This document shows positions 41,449 to 52,984 of a DNA stretch of 62,500 bases, one piece after another; position 1 is the stretch's first letter, and every line of letters starts with the position of its first letter. The translations under genes were made by a program, and so were the position numbers. The notes beneath the pieces were generated by a model. The model did not search any database and had not been told where the DNA came from. It was given only the letters and a program-made list of their open reading frames with translations. The stretch is taken from positions 233,881 to 296,380 of the forward strand of contig CAUYUJ010014349.1 in the NCBI GenBank assembly GCA_963575745.1, read 5' to 3'. The DNA comes from Prorocentrum cordatum. Taxonomy: Eukaryota > Sar > Dinophyceae > Prorocentrales > Prorocentraceae.

Positions 41449-42095
41449 ACTATGGGCATACTGACCTCTCGCGACCCCCCCCCCCGTCCGTACCGAGGAG
41501 GAGGGGGCAGGAGAGACAAGCAAAGACGGAGGCTCGGTCACACGAGAATGGTTGGTCTGTAATCGCAGGACATCACGGACGAATCCTTGATGGCCGTTGC
41601 CCCATTTGTCGGAGGGATAAGCCCCTCCTCAAAGGGGAAGGGGGGGACATATGGGAGAGAAAACGCTCTCAACCACTTCCACCCAGAAAGCTGGTGGGAT
41701 TCATGCCTTTCCTCCTTCCCCTTCCCCCTCTCCTATCCCTATCCTATCCTCCGCTTCCTCCTTTCGGCGCGTGATGTCGCATTGCCTGCGTCGGTGCCAT
41801 TGTCGTGTTCGTATTGCGTGTTGCTATAATGTGCATTATTTCCCTCAGCAGCGACGACCACGACACCACTACAGATGTGCGTCGGAGGTTGGGGGGTGAG
41901 ATCGCAGTGGAACGGAGACCCCCCCACATGGACATCAGTTTCGGTTCCGTTTTCGTGTCGTGCGTGCGGGCGAAGCGAAGTTGCGCAGGCGCGCGAGAGG
42001 AATGGTGCCGCCGTGGTTACGACGGTGGCCCGTCGGTGGCGCGCCGTGGTCACGACGGTGTTTCTGGGTGTCCCGCCGTGGTGTCTCGATGGTAG
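41449..42095. other. No gene recognised
   Basis: Flank of the DIRS-like element. CT-rich at 41710-41760. No coding pattern. Confidence 0.4.
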
Positions 42096-42099
42096 TTCG

Positions 42100-42560
42100 T
42101 GAGATCAGTTGTGAGACCGATAGTGAGATCGGTAGTGAGATCGGTGGCGCGGGGTTGCCCCGTCGGTGGCGCGGGGTGCTCTATCGGTGTCGCGGGTTGT
42201 CCCGACGGCGGCTCTGAATGTCCCGCAGTGGTGTCTCGACGCTAGCTCGTGAGATCAGCTGTGTGAGAAGGATAGTGAGATCATTTGCGTGATCGATCGC
42301 GAGATCGATCGTGAGATTGAGATATCGATCGTGGGATCGATCATGACATCGATCTCACCAGATCTTCGGCTTGGGCTGACCCGCCGTGGCTGGGCGTGCC
42401 CCATCGTGGTGTCCTGATTGTGTCTCGTTAGACCTCTTGTGAGGTCGATCGTTAGATCTCTTAGGAGATCGATAGTGCGATCGATAGTGCGATCGACATC
42501 GAGAGCGATAGTGAGATCGACGGTGAGATCGACTGTGCATTTCGTGAGATCGATGGGCGC
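42100..42560. repeat. GTGAGATCGAT degenerate tandem repeat
   Basis: GTGAGATCGATCGTGAGAT-like units of 10-14 bases recur with palindromic GATCGATC cores. They interrupt and restart over about 450 bp. Confidence 0.8.
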
Positions 42561-43311
42561 CATCAGTCATCGTAGTAGTTGTCAGTGGTTTTTTCTTTCC
42601 CCCGGGCATTATTTTCATCAGAAAGGGGTCGTATAGGTATGCGGTGTACATCAGTCGTCTGATAGCGCGTTCGTGGCTTGATGGTGTCTCATACATGGTG
42701 TATAGCCTGATGGTGTTCACAGGCTGGTTCTGTACATCTGCTTGCGTACGTGAGAACATATCTGGTTCTGCACACAACTCGATGGTGGTGCGTGCATGCA
42801 TTGATTTGGCGACGTGCGCAATCCAATGCTTACGGAGGACGTCGCGTACTTGATCTACTTTCGTTTGTGTGCAGGCCTCCGGGCGACGCAGGCCTTTCCG
42901 TCTACACGAGCGGTGTGGTGTCGATGCGCCGTATGTCTGGGCTGTGTGGAGGAGCATGCTTGCGGCGAGCATAACTTGCGTACGTTGTGTACACGGACAT
43001 GTGTGCTTGCGCGTGTGCGCACGCCGTCTAGTGGTGCAGGGTTGGCTTACAGCCCGAGCCCGCTGCACACGCTCCCCGCCGTCGTGGCCCGGCTGGCCTG
43101 TCGACGGTGGATCTCCCTTCCTCGGGTGTTCGTGGTCGCACATCGGGGTGCCCCCCGCCAGTCCTTGTCGCGCCCTGCGCTCGACGCCGGCAGGAGAAGG
43201 CCCAGGACGGGCGCAAGGGCCTCCCCGTTCCGGCAATGGAGCGCGAGGTCTCGCGAGCTGTTTCGAGAAGTATCAATCGCCGAGAACCGAAGTATAAACA
43301 ACGGCATAATC
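42561..43311. other. No recognised gene
   Basis: Mixed composition, short frames on both strands only. Confidence 0.35.
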
Positions 43312-43455
43312 ATAACTTCTCGGAGTTCGCGCGGATGTTTTTGATCCGCGCTGGGCCTCTAGCGGCGCCTCCGGCGTTGCCCCTGGTGCGCTCCGCGCGA
43401 CAGGGAGTGGAGGTCCAGCGCCGATCTGAGACATCCGCGCGGAGCTTCCAAAGTA
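43312..43455. mobile_element. MITE-like inverted-repeat element, copy D
   Basis: The left arm ATAACTTCTCGGAGTTCGCG continues with CGGATGTTTTTGATCCGCGC; the right arm reads GCGCCGATCTGAGACATCCG then CGCGGAGCTTCCAAAGTAG. The core has GGCGGCGCC-like words. About 144 bp, no coding potential. A single half-arm (TTCCGCGCGGAACTCCGGAA) lies at about 43556-43575. Confidence 0.75.
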
Positions 43456-44600
43456 GATGTGTATGACATACTTCCCCCCGATGCAGTCCCAGCTCAAACA
43501 TCTGCATACTTTTTTTCGGAGGTCGACAGGTATCTTGAATCGCCACTGGACTGCTTCCGCGCGGAACTCCGGAAGTGTGTTTTTGTGTACAGGATGTTTC
43601 CTTTAGGTCTTCAAGGTTTTTCGTTTTTGGGTTCTTGGGGTCCTGGGACCTTTTCTAGAAACGACTCGGGTTGAAAAGCGATTCTCCCGTGGAAGGCCAG
43701 GGTCTCAGGACTCGCTTCCACCAGAACAAGTTTTCTTCTTGCCAAATCGAGGTTGCAGGTTTTGGGGGGCGTTCTGGGAATACAAGTTGGGCCTTTGTTG
43801 GTCTCCAGGGAGCTCCCGAGACCTCCAAGGCACTCCAGAGGCGCATCGAGTTGAAGGAAGCGGGACGTGCGCATACTCATAACATATTGAGCCCGCAGAG
43901 CGGGAGTCACGGAGGGCCCCAGGGGGAAGTTTGCACGCAGATGTTGCAAACGTTGGGTGTTGGTGATATATTGCCTCGACGTTGGTCGGTACCGTCCAAT
44001 CGTTGCAATTTCTCTTGGGGCCATGTTGGCGTTCCGTGGGGGTCGGACAGCCTCTTGGGTGTCCCAGGGGAGTCTGAGGCAGGAGATGCGTGCGGGGTGT
44101 GCAGAATTGAGGCTCTCGTGGCCCCGCGATGGCAATTCACTCGTACTTCCACGTGCCCAAGAAATGTCAGACAGGAAATGCGTGAGACCTGCACCGAAGC
44201 GAGACGTTCGTAGCTCTCGGGGCGCGGATCACAAGTATGTTGACGTTCCCCAGGAGCTGGGATGCAGCCCTGCCTTGCGGAATGCGTGACGCACCTCTTA
44301 GCATGATTTCCTCATGCCATCTGATTCTCCTCCATGCCGTCGTCATCCCATCATCCGCCATCGATGCATTTCACGGCGATGGCCCGCAGGGAGCCCGCCG
44401 AATTCAAGCGCTTAGCTCACTCCGCCAGCCCATATTGCATCATCGTTGTCATTTGCCCGCGTGATCGCGGGGATCCGGAAGTTGCTAGTTGTGGCATTTC
44501 CCAAAAGTATTTTGCGTGACGCTCGCGTTGGTGAAAGCAGCCGCTTGGTTGATTGAGGGCAGCGCTTAGGCCTTCGGTCCATTCCGCTACCGTGCCTGGT
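43456..44600. other. No recognised gene
   Basis: A MITE half-arm near 43556-43575 and mixed sequence. Several frames of 100-180 codons overlap on both strands; none resembles a known protein. Confidence 0.35.
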
Positions 44601-44800
44601 TGTGGCCCGGAGGCATCTTGAATGCATATGGGGCCTCTTGGAGGGATCTTTCGGGCTTGTCTTGGGAGCTTCCTGGGAGTTTCTAGGGAATGGGCATCTT
44701 TGGAGCATCTTTCGGGCCTTCTGTGGGCCTCTGTTGGGAGCGTTTGGGTGGCATCTTGTCGCCTCTGGGGAGTCTCATGGAGGCTTGCTGGCTGTCCTTG
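44600..44800. repeat. TCTTGG dispersed degenerate repeat
   Basis: GGCATCTT, GGGCCTCTTGG and CTTGGGAGCTTC words recur, matching the blocks at 17.2, 32.6 and 46.2 kb. Confidence 0.6.
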
Positions 44801-45524
44801 GAGTCGTGCTACTGGGCCGTCTTGGGCGTTCGACGCCCGTGGCTGGACTCGTCTCGAGATCTTGGCCGGAACAAGCCACAGGACAGGTCGGGGAGACGAG
44901 TTTGGGCGTCGCAAGCTAAGATCACATCGGGTATAGTGCTTGATTGATTCCGATCTTCGGGGCCATTTTGCCGAGCCCCGAGACGTTTCAAATTACCCGT
45001 GGCGGAACAACATATCCAGGGATGGGTCTTTACCATTCTTGGCCAGGCTCGTCTCGGGCCCAGAATCGTTGGATGTGGCTTACCTAACAGCCAGCTCGCA
45101 GCCGCGAATGGTATTAGTGAAAGGGGGTGGATCAGTTCCGCAACGGCTCCCACGGGCATTTGTGAAGTCTGTTTAGGTGCATGGCAAGCAAGAGGGTTTC
45201 TTGCGCCCCCAGCTGCAACGGTCAATGGATTGCGCATTGCTTATCACACGTGCGTCATGCCAAACACGGGTACGTTTCTCTTGTACGACGGGACCTACAA
45301 CGGGGATCACAAGAAAGGGTAATGCTGATTACAAGGACGGATAGGGCACAAACGGTTTGTCGCGGATTTGGTTGTTGAAGGGTAGTTTGCGAAGGCAGCC
45401 AGCATTGCGAGAATGTAAACCAGAGCGACTTGCTCGGTATGCCTATACTGCGTGGTGGCGTCATTTAGACATTCTATGTCCCTAGCCGTGGTTGCCCGAG
45501 GGGGGTCCTACTTCTTCGGTTTGC

Positions 45525-45900
45525 AGCCATAGGTTGCGCCATAGGCTGCGCCCATGGATTGTACCAGGAAGGGCGAAGATTCTGCGAGGCCACTGGTTGC
45601 TCTCATGGGCTGCGTGCTGATAGCTCGCGCCTATGGTTTGTGCCAATGGTCGCGCATGGGGGTTCTGCCATATGTTCCGCTTACGGATTACGCCTGGGGG
45701 TGCGGGGATCTTGCGAGGCAACAGGTTGCGCCCATTGGTTGCGCCCATGGGTTGCGCCTGAGGATGTGAGGATCCTGCGTGGTCATATGGTGTGCCGTCT
45801 GATCACCACATAGTCTTTGCACACGGATTAACTGAGGAGTGCGAGAATTTTTCATGATCGTAGATCCATAGGAAGCCCCGCCCATGGGTTGCGCGATGGT
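45525..45900. repeat. CCATGGGTTGCGCC degenerate repeat
   Basis: GGTTGCGCCCATGG-like words recur about a dozen times over 370 bp with irregular spacing. Confidence 0.65.
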
Positions 45901-46014
45901 CTGCGAGTAATGTTGGTCTCGGTCACACGGGCAATTAATTGAGCCACATTGTTTGTGATTCGTGTATTCAAGCGGCGTACGCTATTCTGCCGACCCCCAG
46001 GAAGGGGGATGGAG

Positions 46015-46520
46015 ACCATCTGGGTGCCCTCTTTGGGGGCTCTTGTTGGCTTTTTCTGGCCTCTTGGGAGTTTCTTTGGCGCCTGCTGGCGGTCTCGGGG
46101 GTCCTTTTGGGGCGGAGGGCTCGCAATGTCAGATCGAGTTCCCTCTCCGGGACCCCTTTGGGGGCCTTGTTGGAGCTCTCTCGCGCCATCTTGGGCGCCT
46201 CTCGGGCCGTCTTGGGACCCTCGTTGGCCGGCTTGGGGCTTTCTCGGGGGCCTTTTGGGTCGTCGTGGAGCGATGTTGGGGGTCTCTTGGGCCGTCTGAG
46301 ACTCGGTTAATCAGTCCAAACATGTGATTTTGTTTCCTATGGATTTGACGATTCTTGTTTGCTTGCGCCATCTCGAGGGTCGTCTTGGAGCCCTCTTGGG
46401 ACGTCTTTGAAGCCTCTTGGGTAGTCTTGAGGCCCTCTCGGTCGTGTTTGAGGACTCCTCGGCGTATTGGAGCCCAGTTTGGGGCAGCTTAGATGACATC
46501 TTGGGCATCCTGGAGGCTAC
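46015..46520. repeat. TCTTGGG dispersed degenerate repeat, longest block
   Basis: Words such as GCCTCTTGGGAGTTTC and GCCATCTTGGGCGCC recur every 15-25 bases for 500 bp. Gly/Trp/Leu-rich (plus) and Arg/Pro-rich (minus) frames arise from it. Confidence 0.65.
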
Positions 46521-48296
46521 GGACTCTACACTCGGAGGCTACAGAGGCCCCAGGAGTGCGTTTGGGAGCTCGTCCCCCACACCACCCCCGTGGCCCCCGT
46601 CTAATCAGATGTCAGACCTTAGGGGAAGGGGAAAGGGGAATTTGGACAGCCAATCATCTCACGCGGCTATGCACCCTCGGTAAGCGGGGGTCGGCGGATT
46701 CTTTCCTGGAGGAATTAGAATCTACCCCCCGCCAGTCCGCCGCCCTGCTTTCGCCCTCTGTGTCTCCCTTCGCTCCTCCTCTTCACCTCGCCTCTCCTTC
46801 TCCTTTTCCCCCTCTCCGGCTTCTCGGTTTTCTGCCTGGGCCTTACTTCGGGGCGGCCGGTCCCGCGGCGAAATAAGAGTTTATGTTTTTTTGGGTCGAG
46901 TCTAGTACTCTTTGCTTGCCCCAAGGCTGGGGTTAACGACATCCCTGCTCGTATTGCTTTCCATATGCATGTTGCGCGGTCGTTCACACTGAGTCTGAAA
47001 TATTAGCATGCCAGGCTGGCATCGATCCCCCCCCATCCCTGTGAAATCATACAGTGCGTTGCACATGCGTTGATACGCGTGTGGTTACTACGAACATTTT
47101 TGCAGTGATTCGGGGCAGATGCGCGCGTTGTCGCGCGCGCGTGTCAACATCATTCAAAACCAGTGATCTCTTGAGAGATCAAGACAGGAGCATACTCACG
47201 CATGATGAAACAGATCGTGCGGGCCGCACGCGCGCCCATGCCGAACACGTTCAACAACTACCGCGCGCCCGCCAACTCTGTCAAAGAAATCCATGCGGGC
47301 CACACGCGCGCGTCTCTGCATGACCATGTCGAACTCAAAAAAAACCATCGCCCTTCCAACACTTCAACAAAGGGGCCTTCAAACACACAAAACATACAGC
47401 AGGAATTCTCAATGTCCGCGGGCGCGCGCTCCGTCATCGTCTTGTTGAGCACTATCGTTATCATCATCCTCAGCGGCATTATTTTCAGAATCCTCATCGT
47501 CATCGTCGATGTCGTCGCCCTTGTCAAATTTCTGCGCAGGCCCACTTCTTCGTCATCTTCACCAGCACAGTCGTTATCGCCAGCGCCATCGTTACCACCG
47601 TAATTCTCATGAGCATCGGACTCATCATCATCATCACCATCGTCGTCGACATCGTTCCCACCGTCGTCGTGAACATTGTCATCATCGTCATCCTCGCTGG
47701 CGCCTCCCAATTGTTTTGTTCAAAGAAGGTGAAGTTTGTTGGGTGTAGCATTTTGGACAATCACTGGAGGTGGTCACGTGCATCAATACACCACGGAGTG
47801 CACCACAAGAGAGCGTTAATTCGTCGCACTTGATGACAGTTAATGATCTCGCAGCATGCATATGGGTTGCCAAGGACAACGTGAGGTACATTGAAGTTTT
47901 CACTTGTGCTGTTCTGCAGACTGCTTACATGTCTTTCACGCTTGCTTCTGACGTGTGAAGTTCTCGGTCTCTCAATTTGGAGAACCGTGTGCGCCGCGGA
48001 TCATGAATTCGCCTCGGGAAATTGATTGCCAGCAACGCTGGAAAAAGGTCCTGGGCCTCGGTTGGGCGCGCGTGGTAATCTCTGATGTCTGCATTCGAGG
48101 CCTCCTAGGGGGGCCGGGATAGAAGGGATTGGAAGATCGCACCGTACCGGTGCTTCGGCGATGCGGCGCGACCTAGTGCCCGATTCTGTCCAGCCCCACA
48201 TCGCCATTGCACCCGCGATGCAGTGCTATCTTCGGTCCCCAAGTGCTCAAGTCTTCTACAAATGGCCTTCAAACCTGTTGCTCGTCGTTCCTCTAG
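46521..48296. other. No recognised gene; ATC/GTC repeats at 47440-47700
   Basis: 47440-47700 is rich in TCATCATC and GTCGTC, giving hydrophobic Ile/Val-rich frames on the plus strand and acidic ones on the minus strand. The rest has no recognised feature. Confidence 0.45.
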
Positions 48297-48530
48297 GTCG
48301 CGTTCCTGAGCGCCGAGCTCAAGGCCTACCAGGAGCAGACGCTGAGACTGGCGAAGCTGCTCCAGGAGGCTAAGACGAAACTCGAGACGCTCCAGAACGA
48401 GAACTCGTTCCTCAAGAGCGAGCTGGAGGTGATGCACCAGTGCTCCAACGACGCCGACGAGCGTCTGGACACGCTCAGGCGGCACTTCAACGAACGTATC
48501 CGCGAGATGGAGCGCAGGTATGCCGAGAAG
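48297..48530 (+). CDS. Coiled-coil exon
   Basis: After the acceptor CCTCTAG, the frame reads 'AFLSAELKAYQEQTLRLAKL', 'LQEAKTKLETLQNENSFLKS', 'ELEVMHQCSNDADERLDTLR' and 'RHFNERIREMERRYAEK'. Charged heptads with Leu at a/d positions over ~75 residues indicate a coiled coil. It is exactly 78 codons if it ends GAGAAG|GCCCGG (GC donor). A GT donor at 48518 is an alternative. Family not identifiable from a coiled coil alone. Confidence 0.65.
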
Positions 48531-48850
48531 GCCCGGTCGGCTGGAGTCAATTCCCGACCATCCATGCGGAGCGCATACGTTCTGTTATAGCCGAGATTGA
48601 CGAGCAGGCAGACCCGCGACCCTTGTGTCCTCTGAAGCATTGGTTTGCACCGTGTGCCCCCTGGCGGCTTGCCCTTGCTATGTCGCCCGTCGGAGGTTTA
48701 CTCGATCTTTCGGATGCCATCTGTCTCTGATTGCGGTTGCAGAACCGATCTCGGAAGGATGATGAGGACGAAAGGGTAGCGCTATTGGGGGGGGCAGTTA
48801 GTTGTCGGGAGGAGCGGGCGTCAAGTGGACAGTCTGCTCGTTGCCAAAAG

Positions 48851-48968
48851 GAGCGCGTTTGGAAGGAGACCTTCGGCCGCCTGCGCTCTCACCTCGAACT
48901 GGGTGCCATGGACGTGGACGCCCCCATGCTTGGGCTCGGGCCCGACTTCCAGATGGGCCGCCGCTCAG
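48851..48968 (+). CDS. Exon following the coiled-coil exon
   Basis: After CCAAAAG the frame reads 'ERVWKETFGRLRSHLELGAM' then 'DVDAPMLGLGPDFQMGRRS', ending CGCTCAG|GTGCCT. It starts in phase 0, matching the 3' phase of the coiled-coil exon, with a 320-nt GC-AG intron between. The AAG|G border is repeated at both intron ends. Function not recognised. Confidence 0.5.
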
Positions 48969-49880
48969 GTGCCTGGAGCGCAAGAGAAGGGCGACCGGAG
49001 GGGATGAGGAGAAGAAGGGGATCTCATTCAGAGAAGGGAAGGGGGAACGCGAGAGAGCATGAGCAGGATTGTGAGGACCACGAGTAGACGAGCAGTGTCT
49101 GCAGGAGGGCCAGAGCGAGGGGTAGTGTGAGGATGAGGACAAGGTCGTGTGCGAGGATGCGGACGGTGAAGAGGCAGCGGCGGAAGAGGACGGCGAAGAA
49201 GACGACGCGTACGAGACGAAGAGGATGATAAGGCTGGTGATGGGGTGGGAGGGTGGGGGGAGGAATGAAGAGGATCAGGAAATTGATGAGAAGGGACGTG
49301 AGCGTGAGGGGGACTCGGAGCAGGAGCAGGAGCAGGATGGTGAGGAGGTTGGAGGACGAGGCGGATAAGGGTTAGTTATGGGTGAGGCGGAGCAGACGTG
49401 GGAAGGCCAAAGGGTTCAGGCCTTCGCAGAAGGCGGTGGGACTTCGGAGAATGCTGGGGGAAAGCTTCTCAGCAGAAGGCCAGAGGCCTTCTGAGACCAC
49501 AGAGGGCCCGTCACTTCTGTGTTCACCCCTGGGCGCGCCTCCGACACAAGCTGGAGGCTGGTTGGATGAACCGGAGGATGAGGAAGGAATGAGCCGGACG
49601 TCGGACGGAGGGGAGACGATGGAGGAGGGAGGGGGGATGATACATGTTTGTCCACGGGAGGCGGAAAAGAGCCGGATCTGCAGGATGGTAACGAAGAGGG
49701 AACCGGGGCAGGATTGCAAGCGGCAGCAGCAGCAGGGGGTAGGGGGGGGGGCCTGCAGGGAGCGTCGAGCGGCACGAGGCGCGGCAGGGGGGGCAACAGG
49801 AGCTGCAGGAGCAGGGGCACGAGGGGAGGCAAGGGGAGCCGTGAGCAGCCTGCGCGAGGAGTCCAGGAGCAGCTAAGATG
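48969..49880. other. Purine-rich low-complexity region
   Basis: GAGGA/GAAGA-rich with Glu-rich frames at 49140-49370. Near 49430-49500 there are short palindromic words (AGAAGGCC / GGCCTTCT). No gene recognised. Confidence 0.5.
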
Positions 49881-49993
49881 CGTAAACATCAATTTTGCAT
49901 CATAGGCCTTCGGCGCCGCCACTGGCGCGCTCCGCGCTTCAGACACGGGGTCCAGCGCCGATCCGAGAAATCCGCGCGGACCCCCGAACATTT
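49881..49993. mobile_element. MITE-like inverted-repeat element, copy E (left arm incomplete)
   Basis: The right arm is intact: GGTCCAGCGCCGATCCGAGA, AATCCGCGCGGACC and CCGAACATT. The left side keeps GCGTAAACATC and the GGCGCCGCC core but has lost most of its arm. Same family as A-D. Confidence 0.65.
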
Positions 49994-50618
49994 CCGTGCA
50001 TGTCATTGTTGATTCCCCTGGCCGGGTAGCGGGCGGAGAGGGAGGGCGAGCAGGAGGAGCGGAGGCAGGACCACGGAGGAGACAGCGTGCGTGGGGCGGG
50101 AGCCGCGAGCGGGAGCCACAGGTGGGGGTGGGCGGGGGGAGGAGTCAAGTTGGCCAGGTCGAGCGAGCCAGAGGGCCCCGCGCCGCGCCCACGCTGGAAC
50201 ACCACTTCCGAGCCAGCTGCACCCGGCACTTGGGCGAGGGCGGCAAGTCGCCCATTCGCACGGGCTCCCCAGCATTGGCGAGTGCCAATTGTGCGCCGCG
50301 TTGAGGCGGGAACGCCATTGTCAAGCGAAGGCTCCGACGCGCCGGGACGCCACCACCACCACTGAGCCAAGCATCCGGAAGGACGCGTGGGCAGAAGAGC
50401 GCGCGATTGGCGACTCTTCGGGTAACTAGAAAAACTTGACGAGAAGACGGAGCGCCTCACTTTTGCGAGGCAGAAAAATGGAGCGCCCGACTGTGATGCA
50501 GAGACGAGCAGCGAAGCGGAGGAGGAGAGGAAGGGAGCAATAGCAAGAGGCGGCGGAGGAAGGGGGCAAGAGGCGCCCGACTGTGAAGCAGGCCAGGGCT
50601 GGCAGCCATTCTACGCAA
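49994..50618. other. No recognised gene
   Basis: GC-rich and purine-rich; may include the 3' end of the LINE on the minus strand. No poly-A or short tandem tail is obvious. Confidence 0.35.
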
Positions 50619-51692
50619 TCACGGGTGTTGGGTCAGTTTGTGTACTTTTTGCGCCCATTGTTGTTTAGGTCGTCCGCGCCGCTGGCGTTCCACCCAGTTC
50701 TTCGGGGTGCCGTCTTGATGACATACGAGTTGCTTTACCAAAGAATTGGACTCACTTGACACTATCTTGTCGTACAAGTTGATCTGCCTATCAAGCAAAT
50801 GCTGGGATAAGGGTTTGGCGTGGGCCTGGTTCAGAACGTCCGCGTTGGTAACGCGAGATGTGTAGGAATGCGGTATACCCAAAAGCCTCCGTAGACACCG
50901 GCAGTGAAAAGCATCCAGCCTATGTCTGCCGGCACTCAATAACCAAATCAAATCAAGCAAATACAGCAATTTGCCCAACACGCAGCTCTCGTATATTTTG
51001 TACTTGTGTTTCCAACCACCTGATGTATGACCCCATATCTTCGCCAATTGCTTGAATATGCGCTGTGCTTCCCCCAATCTTCTCGTCAATTCGGGGCTTG
51101 CTCTTGCATTACACGCAATCGTTCTTCCTAAGTAAATGGTTTCCCGGACTGTTGCAATTGGACCTCCGTCTGGGCGCTCAAAAGTACAGCTTGTGCAAAT
51201 TTGCATCTGTAGCGTTTTGCTCCAGATGAGCTCGAGGCCATACTTGCGACCTTCAGCGACGATGGCGTTGAGCATGTTTTGCATATTCTGCTTGCTCCGT
51301 GAGATCAAAAGTATGTCGTCCGCTTGCAGCACGTCGAGGGTCACCACGTAGGCGGGCTCCGCCTCGAAATCGATGGAAGCCATGACGTCGAACAGCATGA
51401 CAGTCTGGACTGCGATAAACAAGTAAAGAGATAGACGGCACCCTTGTGCAATACCTGCAGTGTGTCGTCTCTCCGTGGATTTGCCCGTGTGGTCGACTAT
51501 CGTGAAAAACCGGGCAGCGTAAATTGCATCAACCATGGAAACCATGTTTGTTGGTATGCCAAAGCGCCGCAAGGCATCGCTCATGCTGTCGGGTTCGAGT
51601 CGGTCAAACGCTTTCGCCCAGTCCAACATGATCAACAGAAGACCATCGTTTGTATTGGAGAGCGAGGCGTCGATCATCCGTCTGACAAGCAT
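50619..51692 (-). pseudogene. LINE RT C-terminal half
   Basis: Continues the RT: 'LLLIMLDWAKAFDRLEPDSM' (first catalytic Asp), 'TAGIAQGCRLSLYLF' (GxxQG box) and 'VLQADDILLISRSKQNM', where QADD replaces (Y/F)ADD but keeps both Asp. The thumb and tail ('CNARASPELTRRLGEAQRIF', 'YKIYESCVLGKLLYLLDLIW', 'CRCLRRLLGIPHSYTSRVTN', 'RQRRGRPKQQWAQ') are typical LINE C-terminus. One open frame of 357 codons, so decay is modest in this half. Confidence 0.85.
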
Positions 51693-52960
51693 GAGGGCAT
51701 CTGCGGTCCCACGCCCGGGCGAAATCCGAATTGCAAGCCGCGCATGCGGGATTCAGCACCTCGAGAAATCAACCTTTGATGGAGCAAGGATGCCAAAATG
51801 TTATACCCCACTTGTAATAAAGATGTTGGTCTGTAATTTTCGGGCAATGCGGTATCTCCCTTTTTGAACAACAATGTGACATTTGCCCGCCTCCATGATG
51901 TAGGCATTGACTTTTGCTCCCAACACTTCTGGCATAAGCGAAGTAGCAGTGCGCGCGCATCCCGATCAGACTTCAGACATTTCCAAAAATCTGGAGGGAT
52001 ACCATCGGGTCCAGCAGATGTCCCTTGTCGAAGCTTCCGTAAAACAACAGAGATCTCGTTCATGTTGAACGCGTTCGTGTTGATCGGCAGCACGTCGCCG
52101 ATGCGCGCACGCGGCTCCGGAGCCTTATCCGGGAAGCGGGTTTTCCACTGCACATCTTCAAAGTAGTCGGCCAGGACGTTCGCGCGATCCGCTGTGTCCG
52201 CAAGGGCCTCAAGGGTCCCATCAGGGCGCTTGATGGTCGCATGTTGTACCGTCCTGGGTCTTCTCAGGTGTCGTGCAGCTTCCCATCCCCGATCTCGTAC
52301 TAACATGTCCAACCAATCTCTCTTGTCTTTTGCCCTGGCCTTCCGAATCAGCGTGTGCAGCTGCTTTTCTCTTGCGTGGTCACTGTGTAAGCGAGCCGCT
52401 TTGCGCTGCTCGATGAGATCGAGAGTGTTTTGGCTTGTCCAAGGCTGTCTAGCTACGACGGCTCGCTTTGGTGGAAGTATTTCGGAGGCCTTTTCGAAAC
52501 CATGCTTAACCCAACTGTCTGCTAGCTCCAAAGAATCGCTTGCGTCTTCCACAGAACTCCCAACTCCGCCAACAAATGCTGCAATGAAGTCGTTCTGAAT
52601 GCTTGGAATGTTCAGGCTAGCTGTGTCTATGAATGTCTTCTGCGGCGGGTCCTTCACGCGAAAGTCCAAATTCGAGTCCAACAACATAAGGAAATAATGT
52701 ATGTTAAGTACATCTCGACGGCTGCTCCTGATATCTTTGATCGTATGTTGGACGGTCCGGTGGCAAAGAACATGGTCGATTTGAGCGAATTTCTTCCCGG
52801 TGATTTCGCTGTCCATCGGGTCGGTGCCAAGCTCTCTGTAGGTTACTTATTGGTCCGCCGGATGGTCGAAGAACGCATTTGGCCACCATCATCTCGCACG
52901 AGATACAAGCTTCCATCAACAATTGCCGATTGGAAAGTGCATCTGGAGTTTGATTGTTTT
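51674..52960 (-). pseudogene. LINE endonuclease C-terminus and RT N-terminal half
   Basis: Starts in damaged frames ('LSNRQLLMEACISCEMMVA'), then 'FAQIDHVLCHRTVQHTIKDI' (end of endonuclease; the SDH box is degenerate). A helical linker ('WTSQNTLDLIEQRKAARLHS') follows, then RT blocks 'LRQGTSAGPDGIPPDFWKCL', 'SWRRANVTLLFKKGDTALPE' and 'NYRPTSLLQVGYNILASLLH'. It ends at 'GLQFGFRPG', where a frameshift near 51700 moves the rest to the next entry. Confidence 0.8.
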
Positions 52961-52984
52961 GGGCACTCCCGCTCGTAGCACGTA

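Noticed and set aside
44950-44985. Possible spliced-leader relic (GGGGCCATTTTG)
   Set aside because: It matches only a few bases of the dinoflagellate spliced leader (CCATTTTG) and lacks the GGCTCAAG ending.
47258-47760. Hydrophobic Ile/Val frame as a membrane protein
   Set aside because: It is a direct translation of an ATC/GTC simple repeat, with an equally open acidic frame opposite.
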